NCBI RefSeq assembly: GCF_001592755.1
Contig: NZ_LUKF01000017.1
Location: 1-64,000, forward strand
Length of the DNA stretch: 64,000 nucleotides
Reading direction: 5' to 3'
From: Bdellovibrio bacteriovorus
GTDB taxonomy: Bacteria; Bdellovibrionota; Bdellovibrionia; Bdellovibrionales; Bdellovibrionaceae
Both the position numbers and the translations under genes were made by a program. This document shows, in pieces, positions 24,453 to 33,682 of this stretch; positions within the stretch are counted from its first letter, which is position 1, and each line of letters starts with the position of its first letter. A model generated the notes under the pieces. The model did not search any database and was not told the origin of the DNA. It was given only the letters and a program-made list of their open reading frames with translations.

Positions 24453-27020
24453 GTGCAAACTGTGGATCGTCTTTTCAATAATGTGCAAGTATTTCGCAGG
24501 GTTTTCCTGCTTTGCCTGTTCTTTATTTTACAGGCGTGTACGGAACGCGATCTGCAAGTGCAAATGCTAGCTTCACAAACACTCGACGTGGGTTTATCCA
24601 CTCCGTCAAACCCCACTAATAAAGTAACAGGCATCCCGGTCTCATTGGCTTTACCTAAGATGGCCGATGCGGCATCCTTGAAAGCCGAAATGTTTGAAAT
24701 CGAAAATGCGACTCGCGATGGCGATATCGCTTGTGATAGCGACACCAATGTTTGTTTCTTCACGGTGACTGCGGCTTCGGATAACGGTGTTGTGGCTTCC
24801 AATATCCGTATTAAGTTAAAAGCCGGAAGCTTGAATTGGCGTGGAAGCAAAAGAACTTTTTCGATTGAAGAACAAAATCTGAATATCTCGATTCAAATAG
24901 TACCTCCGACAATCACATCCTTCGTTTTGAAAAACGGCGACGCTTACTCGAATTCTTTAAGTATTCCCTATGCGGTAACGGGAGACCGTATTGCCGAAGT
25001 TTATGTGACGGAAGATGCAACCTGCGTTTCGGGCGGTGCCTGGGGCCCAGCAACGGGCAGCGTAGCTGCTCTAAGTGGTGAAGGTATAAAGACGTTTTAT
25101 TTAAAAGCCAAGGATGCCGCGGGCAATGTCACGTCGTGCACTCTCTCAGATTCCATCGAAGTGGATCTTACTCCGCCTATGATCACTGTTCTCAGCTCTC
25201 CTTCTTCCCCTGGCACAATGACCGCGACATTTTCATGGAGTTTAGAGTATTCTGGTTTTTCGAGTATTTCGTTATCTGCGTCAGATATCGTTCTTTCTGG
25301 TGCAACAGTAGGATGCAGTGTGGCCGTCAATGGTACTGGCGCAAATCGAAATATTGTCGTTACAAACTGTTCTGGTGATGGAGCAGTTTCCGTGACTGTG
25401 AAAGAGAACACAGCGCAAGACGAGGCCGGAAACGCCGCTGGCTCGGTTGTGTTGTCGCCGGTGACGGTTGATAATACGGCCCCTGCTATCGCAATTACTT
25501 CACCGGCAGAAAACTTTCAATTTCCTACTCGTACTCAGTGGGCCGCTGTTTCCGGTACCTGTAGTGAAAATGGGAGAACAATAGCATTTAATTGGGCCAC
25601 CGAAAATATCGTGACTTGTAGTAGTGGTGTTTGGAGTGCTCTGATTGATTTCAGTAGCGCGATTTCTGTGAATTCGGTTTCTTTGACGGCAACTCTTACG
25701 GATGCGGTGGGGCATTCTAGTTCCGTCAACAGAACATTTCTTTTGCCTGCCGTTGAGATCTTTTCGAATCTTTATTCCTTCGCCGCCGTGAAGGGTGGGA
25801 AAGTTATTACTTGGGGGGAATCTAGTTGGGGAGGCAATAGTGCGGCCGTTTCTGGTGATGTTTCAACGAATGTTGTTAAAGTGGCCTCGACTTCAATCGC
25901 CTTTGCGGCGGTAAAAGCCAACGGGTCCGTTGTGACTTGGGGAGATAGCGCAGCTGGAGGATCAAGCTCTGCCGTTGTCAGCCAACTGAGCTATGGAGTT
26001 AAAGATGTCTACGGAACTGGGTCCGCCTTTGCGGCGGTGAAAGTAGATGGTTCCGTTATCACCTGGGGGAATTCCGCTTTGGGAGGCGATTCGTCTTCTG
26101 TAGGTGCGGCTTTGGTCAACGTAAAGAGTATCGTAAGTAATACCGGTGCCTTCGCCGCCATGAAAGCTGATGGAGCTGTCGTAACCTGGGGTTCGGCATC
26201 CATCGGCGGAAATAGTTCTGCTGTGGCTTCTCGTTTGTCTTCGGGTGTGACAAGTGTGAAGGCGAACGACGGCGCTTTTGCCGCCCTAAAGTCTGATGGC
26301 TCCGTCGTCGCTTGGGGTAACTTGACGAATGGAAGTACACTTCCTTCTGAACTTGTTGCATCGACGAACGTTGTGAAGCTCTTTAATAATAATTTTGCGT
26401 TCGTCGCTTTAAAAACAGACAGCTCGATTGTTGCTTGGGGTGGAGGATCGGGAGGTACCAATGGAGGAATCACACCGGCAGAACTCACGGCTCCTGGAGC
26501 CGGTGTTTTGGATGTCGTCTCCAGCTTCTCAGCATTCACCGCAAAGATGGATAATGGGAGTGTTGTTTCCTGGGGAAATGCAGATGCCGGTGGTGTAGCT
26601 CCGACAGAAGCAACGACAGCGGGAAATATTGTCTCCGTTTTTGCATCTCAATATGCTTTTGCTGCGCTTACACACGATGGTCGAGTGATCGCGTGGGGTG
26701 GAACGGGTTGTGGAGCTGCTAATTGCGGTGGCGCCGCACCTACATCTGTGACGGCAGCGGGTTCAAATGTTGTAAAAATATTTGCGAACAGAAATGCATT
26801 TGCCGCAATCAAATCAGATGGATCCGTGGTGACCTGGGGTCATCCCTCTTACGGCGGCGATTCAACCAGTGTAGCTACATCTTTAAGTTCCAATGTCGTC
26901 AAAATTTATTCCACAAGCAAAGCTTTTGCTGCTGTAAAAACGGATGGATCTGTCGTGACGTGGGGAGATGCTGGATATGGCGGCGACAGTTCTGCCGTCT
27001 CGGCAGAACTTGCACCTTAA
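24453..27020 (+). CDS. Lipoprotein with Ig-like domains and ten RCC1-like VTWG repeats
   Basis: 855 residues from GTG; an alternative GTG at 24483 gives a shorter, equally good lipoprotein signal, and no SD decides. The lipobox is ILQAC near residue 29. Residues ~35-300 hold Ig-like, adhesin-type domains (DAAGNVTSC; VTVKENTAQDEAGN). Another follows to ~430 (ENGRTIAFNW, TDAVGHSS). From ~432 to the end come ten repeats of ~42 residues built on FAAVKxDGSVVTWG, then GGxSSAV. They resemble RCC1 blades but lack the GQLG turn. Ten units exceed the seven of a closed RCC1 ring. It is probably surface-exposed and binding in nature. It is transcribed divergently from the histidine kinase. Confidence 0.85.
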   Translation: MQTVDRLFNNVQVFRRVFLLCLFFILQACTERDLQVQMLASQTLDVGLSTPSNPTNKVTGIPVSLALPKMADAASLKAEMFEIENATRDGDIACDSDTNVCFFTVTAASDNGVVASNIRIKLKAGSLNWRGSKRTFSIEEQNLNISIQIVPPTITSFVLKNGDAYSNSLSIPYAVTGDRIAEVYVTEDATCVSGGAWGPATGSVAALSGEGIKTFYLKAKDAAGNVTSCTLSDSIEVDLTPPMITVLSSPSSPGTMTATFSWSLEYSGFSSISLSASDIVLSGATVGCSVAVNGTGANRNIVVTNCSGDGAVSVTVKENTAQDEAGNAAGSVVLSPVTVDNTAPAIAITSPAENFQFPTRTQWAAVSGTCSENGRTIAFNWATENIVTCSSGVWSALIDFSSAISVNSVSLTATLTDAVGHSSSVNRTFLLPAVEIFSNLYSFAAVKGGKVITWGESSWGGNSAAVSGDVSTNVVKVASTSIAFAAVKANGSVVTWGDSAAGGSSSAVVSQLSYGVKDVYGTGSAFAAVKVDGSVITWGNSALGGDSSSVGAALVNVKSIVSNTGAFAAMKADGAVVTWGSASIGGNSSAVASRLSSGVTSVKANDGAFAALKSDGSVVAWGNLTNGSTLPSELVASTNVVKLFNNNFAFVALKTDSSIVAWGGGSGGTNGGITPAELTAPGAGVLDVVSSFSAFTAKMDNGSVVSWGNADAGGVAPTEATTAGNIVSVFASQYAFAALTHDGRVIAWGGTGCGAANCGGAAPTSVTAAGSNVVKIFANRNAFAAIKSDGSVVTWGHPSYGGDSTSVATSLSSNVVKIYSTSKAFAAVKTDGSVVTWGDAGYGGDSSAVSAELAP

Positions 27021-27197
27021 GAAATGCATGACTCGACTTTTGTGTTTTGGGCGAGAATTTTTTCTCTAGAAAAAATATCGCAATGACGTTCCACTCTGAA
27101 ATCTTCGTTCCTTATAGAGACACTTCCTAACACAATCCTGACAAAACCATGGCACAGTGAATCTTTAAATTCCGCAATGTTCGCCGAAGAGATAAAG

Positions 27198-29759
27198 ATG
27201 AAGTCACTAGTGCGTATTCGGGAACTTCTTTTGCTTACGTCTTTCTTCGCGTCCGGCTGTACGCTAGAGCTTGCATTACATAAGTCTGTTTCTTTGCCGC
27301 CTACGGTGACGGCTCACAAAATCAATGAAGTTGTTTTGGATGAAATTTTGTTGGAACTCGAAGGGCAGTGTCCCGAAGACGTTTTGCAGGTACGTCTTCT
27401 TGTAGAAGGTGAAACTTTAAATGCCAACTGCGATCCTTCGACATTAACATTTACTGTGAATTACAAAGTCCCAAACCCAAACAACGATCGAATGATCTTG
27501 TTTGAAGCCTCTTCAGTTTATCCGGATGGAAAGACCGTTCCAACCACTTACGAAGTGAACTACAAGCGTCCTTCCGTTCCTTCGCCTATCATCACATCAA
27601 ATAGCGGTCGTGATTTTGTAACAAATGATACGACTCCGTTTTTACAAGGTACATGTTTGTCCGAAAAGACCAACGGAATGGAAGTTAAAATCGGCGGCGG
27701 TGCTTGGAACAATGCTTTGATTTCTTGTACATCAGGCGCTTGGTCTTTGACTCTTCCGGTGCTCACAGGAAACCCCGAAACCGATCACCTGATTCAAGTG
27801 CGTTCACTCAATTCACTAAGCCAGGATCCTTATTCTGAACCAGACACGATCACGATTCGAGTCGACACTGTTCCTCCAAATCCGCCAATCTTGCCAGCCG
27901 CCGCAGATGCTGGTGTTCGCCCCGTATGGACGTGGGTGAGCGGGGGCGGCGGTGGGAACGGAACCTATCGCTATAAGATCGGTGATTCAGATCTTTCTTC
28001 CGGTGCCACGGTAACGACATCTTTAAGTTTTGCCTCTGTTAGTGATGTCGCATTCGGAACTCATACCTTGTATGTGCAAGAGCGAGACGATGCCGGTAAT
28101 TGGTCCGCATCGGGCAGCCAGGTTTTAACAGTGAAGTGTGGACCGGGAAACTACTTAAGTTCCGGTTCGTGCGTGCAGTGTGCCCCAGGGACTTATCAGC
28201 CATCAAATAGTATTTCAAATTCTTGTGTGACCGCGGGGACTGGGACCTATGTCGACGGCACGGGCTCTAGCACGGTGACGGCCTGTACGAATAAACCCGC
28301 GCATGCGGCAAGTGTTAGCTATGGCGCAAGTTCAGGTTTAACAAGCAACGCTTGTCCAATCGCGAGCATCGACACCTGTGAAACGAACTACACACAAAAT
28401 GGTCTTACCTGTCGCGCCCTGTGCGCCACAGATAAATACTGGGATGGAAGCGCATGTACAGATGTGGGTTCAGGATTTTATTCGCCTGCGAATAACGACA
28501 CTCGCTATGCATGTACCAATGTTCCCGCGCACGCTACGGCGGTGGTGTATTCTGGTTCGGGAAGTGGTGCTAACAACTGTCCAGTAAGTTCGGTTCTAAC
28601 TTGTGACATCGGCTATGATCCAAGTGGAGATCATTGCACCGACAACACACCTGATGCCTTGGTCTTCGCCGCACAGTCTAGTGTAGAACTTTCGACCGTG
28701 ATCACTTCAAATACTTTAACCCTTGGTGGCTTTGATGGCCCGTTGATTGCGAATTGCACGGGCTGCTCTGCCATCGCTCGAAATGGAGTCTGGGGTGGTA
28801 CATCGGTAGGTGGCTTTCTGCCCGGAGATACGATCACGATCCGTCGCACGTCATCTTCGTCCTTCTCTACGGCGGTCACGGCCCAGGTCACCTTAGGAAA
28901 CATCACTTCCAATATTTGGTCAGTGACAACGCGTGCAGCACTTTCTTGTACAAGCACACCATGGGGAACGCTAGCCCACGGAGCTACAGTCCAAGGTTAT
29001 TCACAGTCCGCACCGACATCGTCATGTTCCGCGATTGCAGAGACGCGCACATGTTCAGATGGGGTCCTGTCAGGAAGCTTTAATGAAGTTACATGTAATG
29101 ATGGCTGTACGGTAACTCCTTGGGGGAATGTCGCTCACGGATATTCAAACACTTCCTACGCAGCTGGCTTGCCTGCGGGAACATGCGTTTCTGAAGTGCG
29201 CACATGCAATAGCGGTGTGATGAGTGGATCTTATTCGGCATTAACATGTACGCCGGGATGTACGGGCACGCCGTGGGGAAATGTGTCGCATGGATTCTTA
29301 GGCACCGCTTATTCGGCGACTTCCGCTGTTGCGCCAACAACTTGTGCTTCGTTGTCGCAGGCGCGGGGTTGTACAAATGGAAGTATGCCGGGATCTTACA
29401 CGATCACTTCGTGCCAAAATTATCCGGCCGTTTCTTTAAGCATAGGTTATAATACGGTCAGCTTTGGATCCTTGGGCGATCAAAGAACCACGGCAACCAT
29501 TACGCCCGCCGGTGGCGTGGGAAGCGGTGGATATAGTTATGAATGGGTCCTAGGTACAGTTAGCAATAACAACGGCGGGATGGGTTCTACAGGTATCGTC
29601 ACCGGTGGCGGGACTAGCAATAGTCTGTCGTTAGAAGGTCGCTGCGGAGGTTCAGAGATGAGTTTCCAAGTGCGCGTGCGGGATAATACGTCGGGTATTT
29701 GGTCAGGCTGGAGCAACGGCTCTTTACAGGCGGGCCGCTGGGAAGGTAACTGTGATTAA
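27198..29759 (+). CDS. Large Cys-rich repeat lipoprotein
   Basis: 853 residues from the ATG at 27198, which gives a compact lipoprotein signal (RIRELLLLTSFFASGC). Residues ~30-300 hold Ig-like domains (TNDTTPFLQGTC; TVPPNPPILPAA). From ~310 a Cys-rich section begins (CGPGNYLSSGSCVQCAPGTY) with two EGF/TNFR-like repeats containing CTNxPAHA. Around 570-750 are three ~57-residue units of the form C-x-TPWGxxxHG...CS/NxGxxxGSY. A Gly-rich C-terminal domain follows. The many Cys imply disulfides outside the cytoplasm. It follows the VTWG-repeat lipoprotein in the same direction, so the two probably serve one surface function. Confidence 0.82.
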   Translation: MKSLVRIRELLLLTSFFASGCTLELALHKSVSLPPTVTAHKINEVVLDEILLELEGQCPEDVLQVRLLVEGETLNANCDPSTLTFTVNYKVPNPNNDRMILFEASSVYPDGKTVPTTYEVNYKRPSVPSPIITSNSGRDFVTNDTTPFLQGTCLSEKTNGMEVKIGGGAWNNALISCTSGAWSLTLPVLTGNPETDHLIQVRSLNSLSQDPYSEPDTITIRVDTVPPNPPILPAAADAGVRPVWTWVSGGGGGNGTYRYKIGDSDLSSGATVTTSLSFASVSDVAFGTHTLYVQERDDAGNWSASGSQVLTVKCGPGNYLSSGSCVQCAPGTYQPSNSISNSCVTAGTGTYVDGTGSSTVTACTNKPAHAASVSYGASSGLTSNACPIASIDTCETNYTQNGLTCRALCATDKYWDGSACTDVGSGFYSPANNDTRYACTNVPAHATAVVYSGSGSGANNCPVSSVLTCDIGYDPSGDHCTDNTPDALVFAAQSSVELSTVITSNTLTLGGFDGPLIANCTGCSAIARNGVWGGTSVGGFLPGDTITIRRTSSSSFSTAVTAQVTLGNITSNIWSVTTRAALSCTSTPWGTLAHGATVQGYSQSAPTSSCSAIAETRTCSDGVLSGSFNEVTCNDGCTVTPWGNVAHGYSNTSYAAGLPAGTCVSEVRTCNSGVMSGSYSALTCTPGCTGTPWGNVSHGFLGTAYSATSAVAPTTCASLSQARGCTNGSMPGSYTITSCQNYPAVSLSIGYNTVSFGSLGDQRTTATITPAGGVGSGGYSYEWVLGTVSNNNGGMGSTGIVTGGGTSNSLSLEGRCGGSEMSFQVRVRDNTSGIWSGWSNGSLQAGRWEGNCD

Positions 29760-29851
29760 ACTATATAACGTAAATATATATAGTTTATAAAAAATAAGAA
29801 ATATCATTTATATTCGCTTGGCGGTAGTTTCTTCTTCATAGGGAGAAACAT

Positions 29852-30553
29852 ATGATTCAAGTTAGAAGATCAAACGAACGCGGACAAGCTCACCACGGTT
29901 GGCTCAACTCAAACCACACTTTTTCTTTTGCCGAGTATTACGACGAAAAAAACATGGGCTTTAGTGTTCTGCGTGTGATCAACGAAGATCGCATCGAAGG
30001 TGGGACAGGTTTTGATACTCACGGGCATCGTGATATGGAAATCATTTCTTATGTGATCGAAGGCGCTTTAGAGCACAAAGATTCCATGGGAAACAGCACC
30101 ATCATTAAACCCGGCGAAGTGCAACGCATGAGCGCAGGTACAGGAGTTCGTCACTCAGAATACAATCATCTTCACGACCAGACGACGCACTTTTTGCAAA
30201 TCTGGATTCAGCCTCAAGAAAAAAGTCTGGCACCCGGCTATGAACAAAAGACTTTCTTTGGAAGTGATTTATCCTGCAGTGATCTTGTTTTAGTGGCTTC
30301 TAAAAATGGTCGCAACGGGTCCATCACGATCAACCAAGACGTGGATATGTACGCGGCCAAAGCTCAAGACGCGGGAGAAAAACTTCTGAAAACTTATCAA
30401 CACCGCCATCTGTGGGTGCAAGTGATCAAAGGCGATGTGCAAGTGGAAGGGGAAACTTTGCAAGCGGGCGACGGCGCGGGAATTACCGGAGTTGAACGCT
30501 TGAAATTTCAATGGAGCGAAGGCGCAGAGTTTATTCTTTTCGACCTTCCTTAA
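29852..30553 (+). CDS. Pirin-family bicupin
   Basis: 233 residues, normal for YhhW-type pirins. The first cupin holds the metal site in FDTHGHRDMEIISYVIEG and MSAGTGVRHSEYNH, so three His and one Glu are present. The C-terminal cupin (HLWVQVIKGDVQVEGE) is metal-free as usual. Some members have quercetin dioxygenase activity; others act as redox-linked cofactors. A 12-nt gap to the next gene, with an SD between, indicates an operon with the hypothetical protein and OsmC, fitting a role in oxidative stress. Confidence 0.93.
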   Translation: MIQVRRSNERGQAHHGWLNSNHTFSFAEYYDEKNMGFSVLRVINEDRIEGGTGFDTHGHRDMEIISYVIEGALEHKDSMGNSTIIKPGEVQRMSAGTGVRHSEYNHLHDQTTHFLQIWIQPQEKSLAPGYEQKTFFGSDLSCSDLVLVASKNGRNGSITINQDVDMYAAKAQDAGEKLLKTYQHRHLWVQVIKGDVQVEGETLQAGDGAGITGVERLKFQWSEGAEFILFDLP

Positions 30554-30565
30554 AAGGAGAACGCC

Positions 30566-30982
30566 ATGAAATGGCAAATGCAAGAAATCAACAAAGAGCT
30601 TAAAAATCTTCATCGTCTTTTCTTAGATAGAGAGCGTTTGGAGGCTGAAAAGCTTTTGCAAAGAAAACTTTCGTCTTTCGATTTTCTTTTTCTGTTAACG
30701 CAGGATCAGGAGTTTGCATGGATGCGCCCGTTTTCAACTCTGATTGCGGATATAGATGCCTTCTTGGACGAAGAAGAGGTGCAGAGCTTGGATTTGCGTG
30801 ACGTGCGAGACCAAATCGTCTTTGTTCTGCAACAAGATGGATCACCCATTAATGCCCGTATCCAGAACTATCTAGGTTATGACGGCGAGTTCATTTTGGC
30901 TTATTCAAAACTCAACAGTCTTTTAGCGGCACTTTCTGCTAAGGCGGACACAGAATTAAGAATGGAGACAGCAAATGGTTAA
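30566..30982 (+). CDS. Uncharacterised cytoplasmic protein in pirin-OsmC operon
   Basis: 138 residues; AAGGAG before the ATG supports the start. It is helical and acidic, with no signal or membrane segment (KNLHRLFLDRERLEAEKLL; FLDEEEVQSLDLRDV). No family is recognised. The 3' end overlaps the OsmC gene by 8 nt, so translation is probably coupled. Confidence 0.75.
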   Translation: MKWQMQEINKELKNLHRLFLDRERLEAEKLLQRKLSSFDFLFLLTQDQEFAWMRPFSTLIADIDAFLDEEEVQSLDLRDVRDQIVFVLQQDGSPINARIQNYLGYDGEFILAYSKLNSLLAALSAKADTELRMETANG

Positions 30983-31355
30983 AGCACAAAGAAAATCAGA
31001 CACCATGGTGGCTGAACTCAAAGTAAGGAATCATGACTTCGTAGCGGGACTTGTAGAAAAGCTAGGAGGGCGCGATGAAGGCCCTAATCCTCATGAGTAC
31101 GTGGAAGCCGCTTTGGCGGCTTGCACGGTTTTAACGGCGCAAATGTATGCGGCTCGTAAAGGGATACCTTTAGAGTCCACAGATGTTGTTGTCAAAATTA
31201 TCTCTGAGGGCGAGGAAACTCAAATCAGCCGTCAGATCTCTTATCGCGGGGACTTAACACAAGAACAGCGCGATCGCCTTTCTGATATCTTAGAAAGATG
31301 TCCCATCCATAACTTGTTAGAAAGTAAGATTACAATCAGCACGACAGTCTCTTAA
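30975..31355 (+). CDS. OsmC-family peroxide-reducing protein
   Basis: 126 residues, short but complete for an OsmC/Ohr-type subunit. The two reactive cysteines are C50 in AALAACTVLT and C109 in LERCPIHNLL, as expected for organic hydroperoxide reductases or their YhfA-like relatives. GPNPHEYVEAA is the family dimer segment. It likely detoxifies peroxides in the cytoplasm. It closes the pirin operon. A GACAGTCTC / GAGGCTGTC stem (31343-31367) overlaps its stop codon. Confidence 0.92.
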   Translation: MVKAQRKSDTMVAELKVRNHDFVAGLVEKLGGRDEGPNPHEYVEAALAACTVLTAQMYAARKGIPLESTDVVVKIISEGEETQISRQISYRGDLTQEQRDRLSDILERCPIHNLLESKITISTTVS

Positions 31356-31456
31356 AAAGAGGCTGTCAAATTAAAGTGAAGAACGTGTGGTAGAGTCCAG
31401 TGAAGATGGACAGTGAATGCGCTCCATGGTACCAAAGAACTAGCGGGGAGTTTTGC

Positions 31457-32308
31457 TTGAAACAAGTTTTGGTAACAGGAGCTTCTACGGGGATCGGTTT
31501 TGATTTAACGAAAAACCTTTGTGAAAAAGGTTATCGTGTCTGGGCGGGCGTCAGACGTCCTGAAGTTTTACAATCCTTGCAATCTCGTTTTCCGGATAAA
31601 CTCTCGGTCTTAAAACTTGATGTTACCAGTGATGAAGACATCCAAAACGCTTTTGAAAAAATCCGTCGCACTATCAATACTCAAGATGAATTGATTTTAG
31701 TAAACAATGCGGGTATCGCTGTGGGCGGACCGATAGAGGCGCTACCGCTCAAAGAGTGGCAGGATCTTTTTGATGTGAATGTTTTTGCGCCGATTCGTCT
31801 GACACAGGTTTTTCTTCCTCTCTTGCGAGAGACCAAAGGACGCATCATCAACGTCGGATCCATCAGCGGTCAAATTTCCACACCTTTCTTGTCGCCTTAC
31901 TGTTCATCAAAATTTGCACTTCGTTCGTTTAACGATTCCTTAAGACGAGAGCTTTTACCCTTAGGTGTGAAAGTCGTTCTTTTTGAACCGGGTCCCGTGC
32001 GCACAGAGATTTGGTCCAAGTCCATTTCGCACAGTGAAGACCAGCAAAAAGGTATGAGTGATGAAATGCGCAAAGTTTATGGACCTCAGTTAGAGGCTTT
32101 AAAGCAAGGCGTTTTAGAGACGGTTAAAACGGCGATTCCTGTCGAGGACGTTACAAAGGCGATGCTTCACGCTATCGAAAGCAAAAAACCTGAGCGCTAT
32201 TACCTTTTAGGGAAAAACGTAAAGATTTTTGCCTTAATGAGTCGTTTTCTACCAGCCGCTTTGATTGATAGAATGATGATGCAAGGTTTTAGAATGAAGC
32301 GCGCTTAA
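31457..32308 (+). CDS. Short-chain dehydrogenase/reductase
   Basis: 283 residues from TTG at 31457, chosen because GGGGAG lies 6 nt upstream and the protein then starts directly at the Rossmann strand (KQVLVTGASTGIGFDL). NNAG, Ser in VGSISG, and the YCSSK catalytic Tyr/Lys are all present. ALMSRFLPAALIDR near the end suggests membrane association, as in retinol- or ketoacyl-reducing SDRs. The substrate is unknown. Its stop overlaps the stop of the convergent Fic gene. Confidence 0.9.
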   Translation: MKQVLVTGASTGIGFDLTKNLCEKGYRVWAGVRRPEVLQSLQSRFPDKLSVLKLDVTSDEDIQNAFEKIRRTINTQDELILVNNAGIAVGGPIEALPLKEWQDLFDVNVFAPIRLTQVFLPLLRETKGRIINVGSISGQISTPFLSPYCSSKFALRSFNDSLRRELLPLGVKVVLFEPGPVRTEIWSKSISHSEDQQKGMSDEMRKVYGPQLEALKQGVLETVKTAIPVEDVTKAMLHAIESKKPERYYLLGKNVKIFALMSRFLPAALIDRMMMQGFRMKRA

Positions 32309-32991
32309 GCGTCGTTCAATACCAGTCGATAAGAACGTTGAACATTCGTTATTAGTTTGATGACGGCATTTCCCGGTGTTGCCGAAACTCGATCATTAGA
32401 CAGTGTCGCTATTAAGCCATCGATCTTCGTATCAAAGCTCATTGGTAAATAGCCGTGCAATCCTAAAAGCCAATCGCTTAGAACTACAGAAGTGCGACCG
32501 TTTCCATCTTCAAAGGGATGAAGACTTACCAGCCAGTATTGGCAAAGAGCCGTGGCAATCAGCGGATGTAACTGATCTTTGTTCTGTAGGATGTGATTTT
32601 CAAAGTACTGAAGACTCGACGTAAGTTCTTCGGGCGGACAAGCTTCAAAAGGTCCCAAATAAACTGGTTTTGTGCGTATCTCTGACTTCACTTGATTCGT
32701 TAACAGAGCATTGAGATTTAAGATGTCTTGCCAAGTCGGAGCCTGATTTGTCTGAATTTTTTCGGCGATATAAGAGTTGGCTTGCTGCCAGGTTTCAACA
32801 CGGCCGTGACGAAGATTTCCAGAATATTTAAGTCGGTAAGGGGCCATGCGAATAAGCCCCTCTTGAAGACGTTCCGTCGAAAGAGATTCCAGTTCGACTT
32901 GAAGGCCTTTCAGATTAAATATCTCTGCCTGAATCTGTGAGGATTCAGCCTCGGAAAATTCACGAGAAAGGCGCTCCAGCCAAAGACTCAT
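32305..32991 (-). CDS. Fic-domain protein with altered motif end
   Basis: 228 residues. The Fic motif HPFEDGNGR starts at H158, so the catalytic His and the phosphate-binding turn are intact. The classical motif ends GNGRxxR; here the last position is Val (GNGRTSVV). That second Arg normally contacts the nucleotide phosphates, so AMP transfer may be changed. No (S/T)xxxE(G/N) inhibitory helix is recognised. The middle segment KPVYLGPFEACPPEEL matches the Fic flap region. The start codon overlaps the stop of the upstream exported protein (TAATG). Fic enzymes usually AMPylate target proteins; the target is unknown. Confidence 0.88.
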   Translation of the reverse strand: MSLWLERLSREFSEAESSQIQAEIFNLKGLQVELESLSTERLQEGLIRMAPYRLKYSGNLRHGRVETWQQANSYIAEKIQTNQAPTWQDILNLNALLTNQVKSEIRTKPVYLGPFEACPPEELTSSLQYFENHILQNKDQLHPLIATALCQYWLVSLHPFEDGNGRTSVVLSDWLLGLHGYLPMSFDTKIDGLIATLSNDRVSATPGNAVIKLITNVQRSYRLVLNDA

Positions 32992-33581
32992 TATTTTGTG
33001 ATTTCAATCATCTTAGTATTGTATGCGTAAGGCGACCATTGCGAACCACCTTGCCATACTTCTTCAACTTCAATACCGATATTGGCTGAAAATTGCAGAT
33101 TCATTGTCGCAAGTTTTCCCGGCGCCAATGTCAGTTCATAATTTTCAGGAGAGCAATAAGTCAAAGTCGAGTTGCATCCGTAAAGAGAGTAACGATTTTC
33201 GTCGCGGCTTTTGTGAGTGCGATCCAAAAGCACTTCACCGTCATCGCCAGCTAATACAATTTTCGTCGTGTACTTAACACCGTCGTATTCTTCTGTTTTT
33301 TCATCACTTTCAAAATAGAAAACGCCGGTCATTTCACCACGCAACTGATTTTGAGAGTCTGGAGTCAACGGAGATTGTTCGATCGAAAGATAAAGATGTC
33401 CAATCACGACTTTGCCATCGCTATCTGTGTAACGTGCCTTGTTCGCAGATTTTAAAACAAAGTTTTTCGCGAATTCTTTTTCGACGATTGTCGATTTTGC
33501 TAAAGCTGTTTGAGGAAAAGAAACCGTACTTGCCATACCCGCAGTCAGCGTAAGAACACTGGCCAATAACTCTTTTTTCAT
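32991..33581 (-). CDS. Exported protein coupled to Fic
   Basis: 196 residues with AGGAG before the ATG. The signal peptide is long (~28 residues, LTLTAGMASTVSFPQTALA). The mature part is strand-rich, with YDGVKYTTKIVLAGDDG and two Cys close together (LYGCNSTLTYCS), likely a disulfide. No family is recognised. The unusual overlap with a Fic gene suggests a shared task, yet the two products should be in different compartments unless Fic is exported. Confidence 0.75.
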   Translation of the reverse strand: MKKELLASVLTLTAGMASTVSFPQTALAKSTIVEKEFAKNFVLKSANKARYTDSDGKVVIGHLYLSIEQSPLTPDSQNQLRGEMTGVFYFESDEKTEEYDGVKYTTKIVLAGDDGEVLLDRTHKSRDENRYSLYGCNSTLTYCSPENYELTLAPGKLATMNLQFSANIGIEVEEVWQGGSQWSPYAYNTKMIEITK

Positions 33582-33682
33582 GTGAGCTCCTAAATTTGAT
33601 TCGAATTGCGAGTCGTTTTATACCGCAAAAAAGGGGGTTTCCCTAGAGGAATAAAATTCAGGACTGTTGACAGATTAGACAG

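Noticed and set aside
24380-24850. Antisense open frame of 156 codons opposite the VTWG lipoprotein start
   Set aside because: No SD or family, and it lies across a well-supported gene and its promoter; it is a shadow frame.
26009-26539. Antisense open frame opposite the VTWG repeats
   Set aside because: Low-complexity mirror of a repeated coding sequence without any motif.
27150-27175. Sigma-54 promoter beginning TGGCAC upstream of the Cys-rich lipoprotein
   Set aside because: The -12 GC element is absent at the required spacing.
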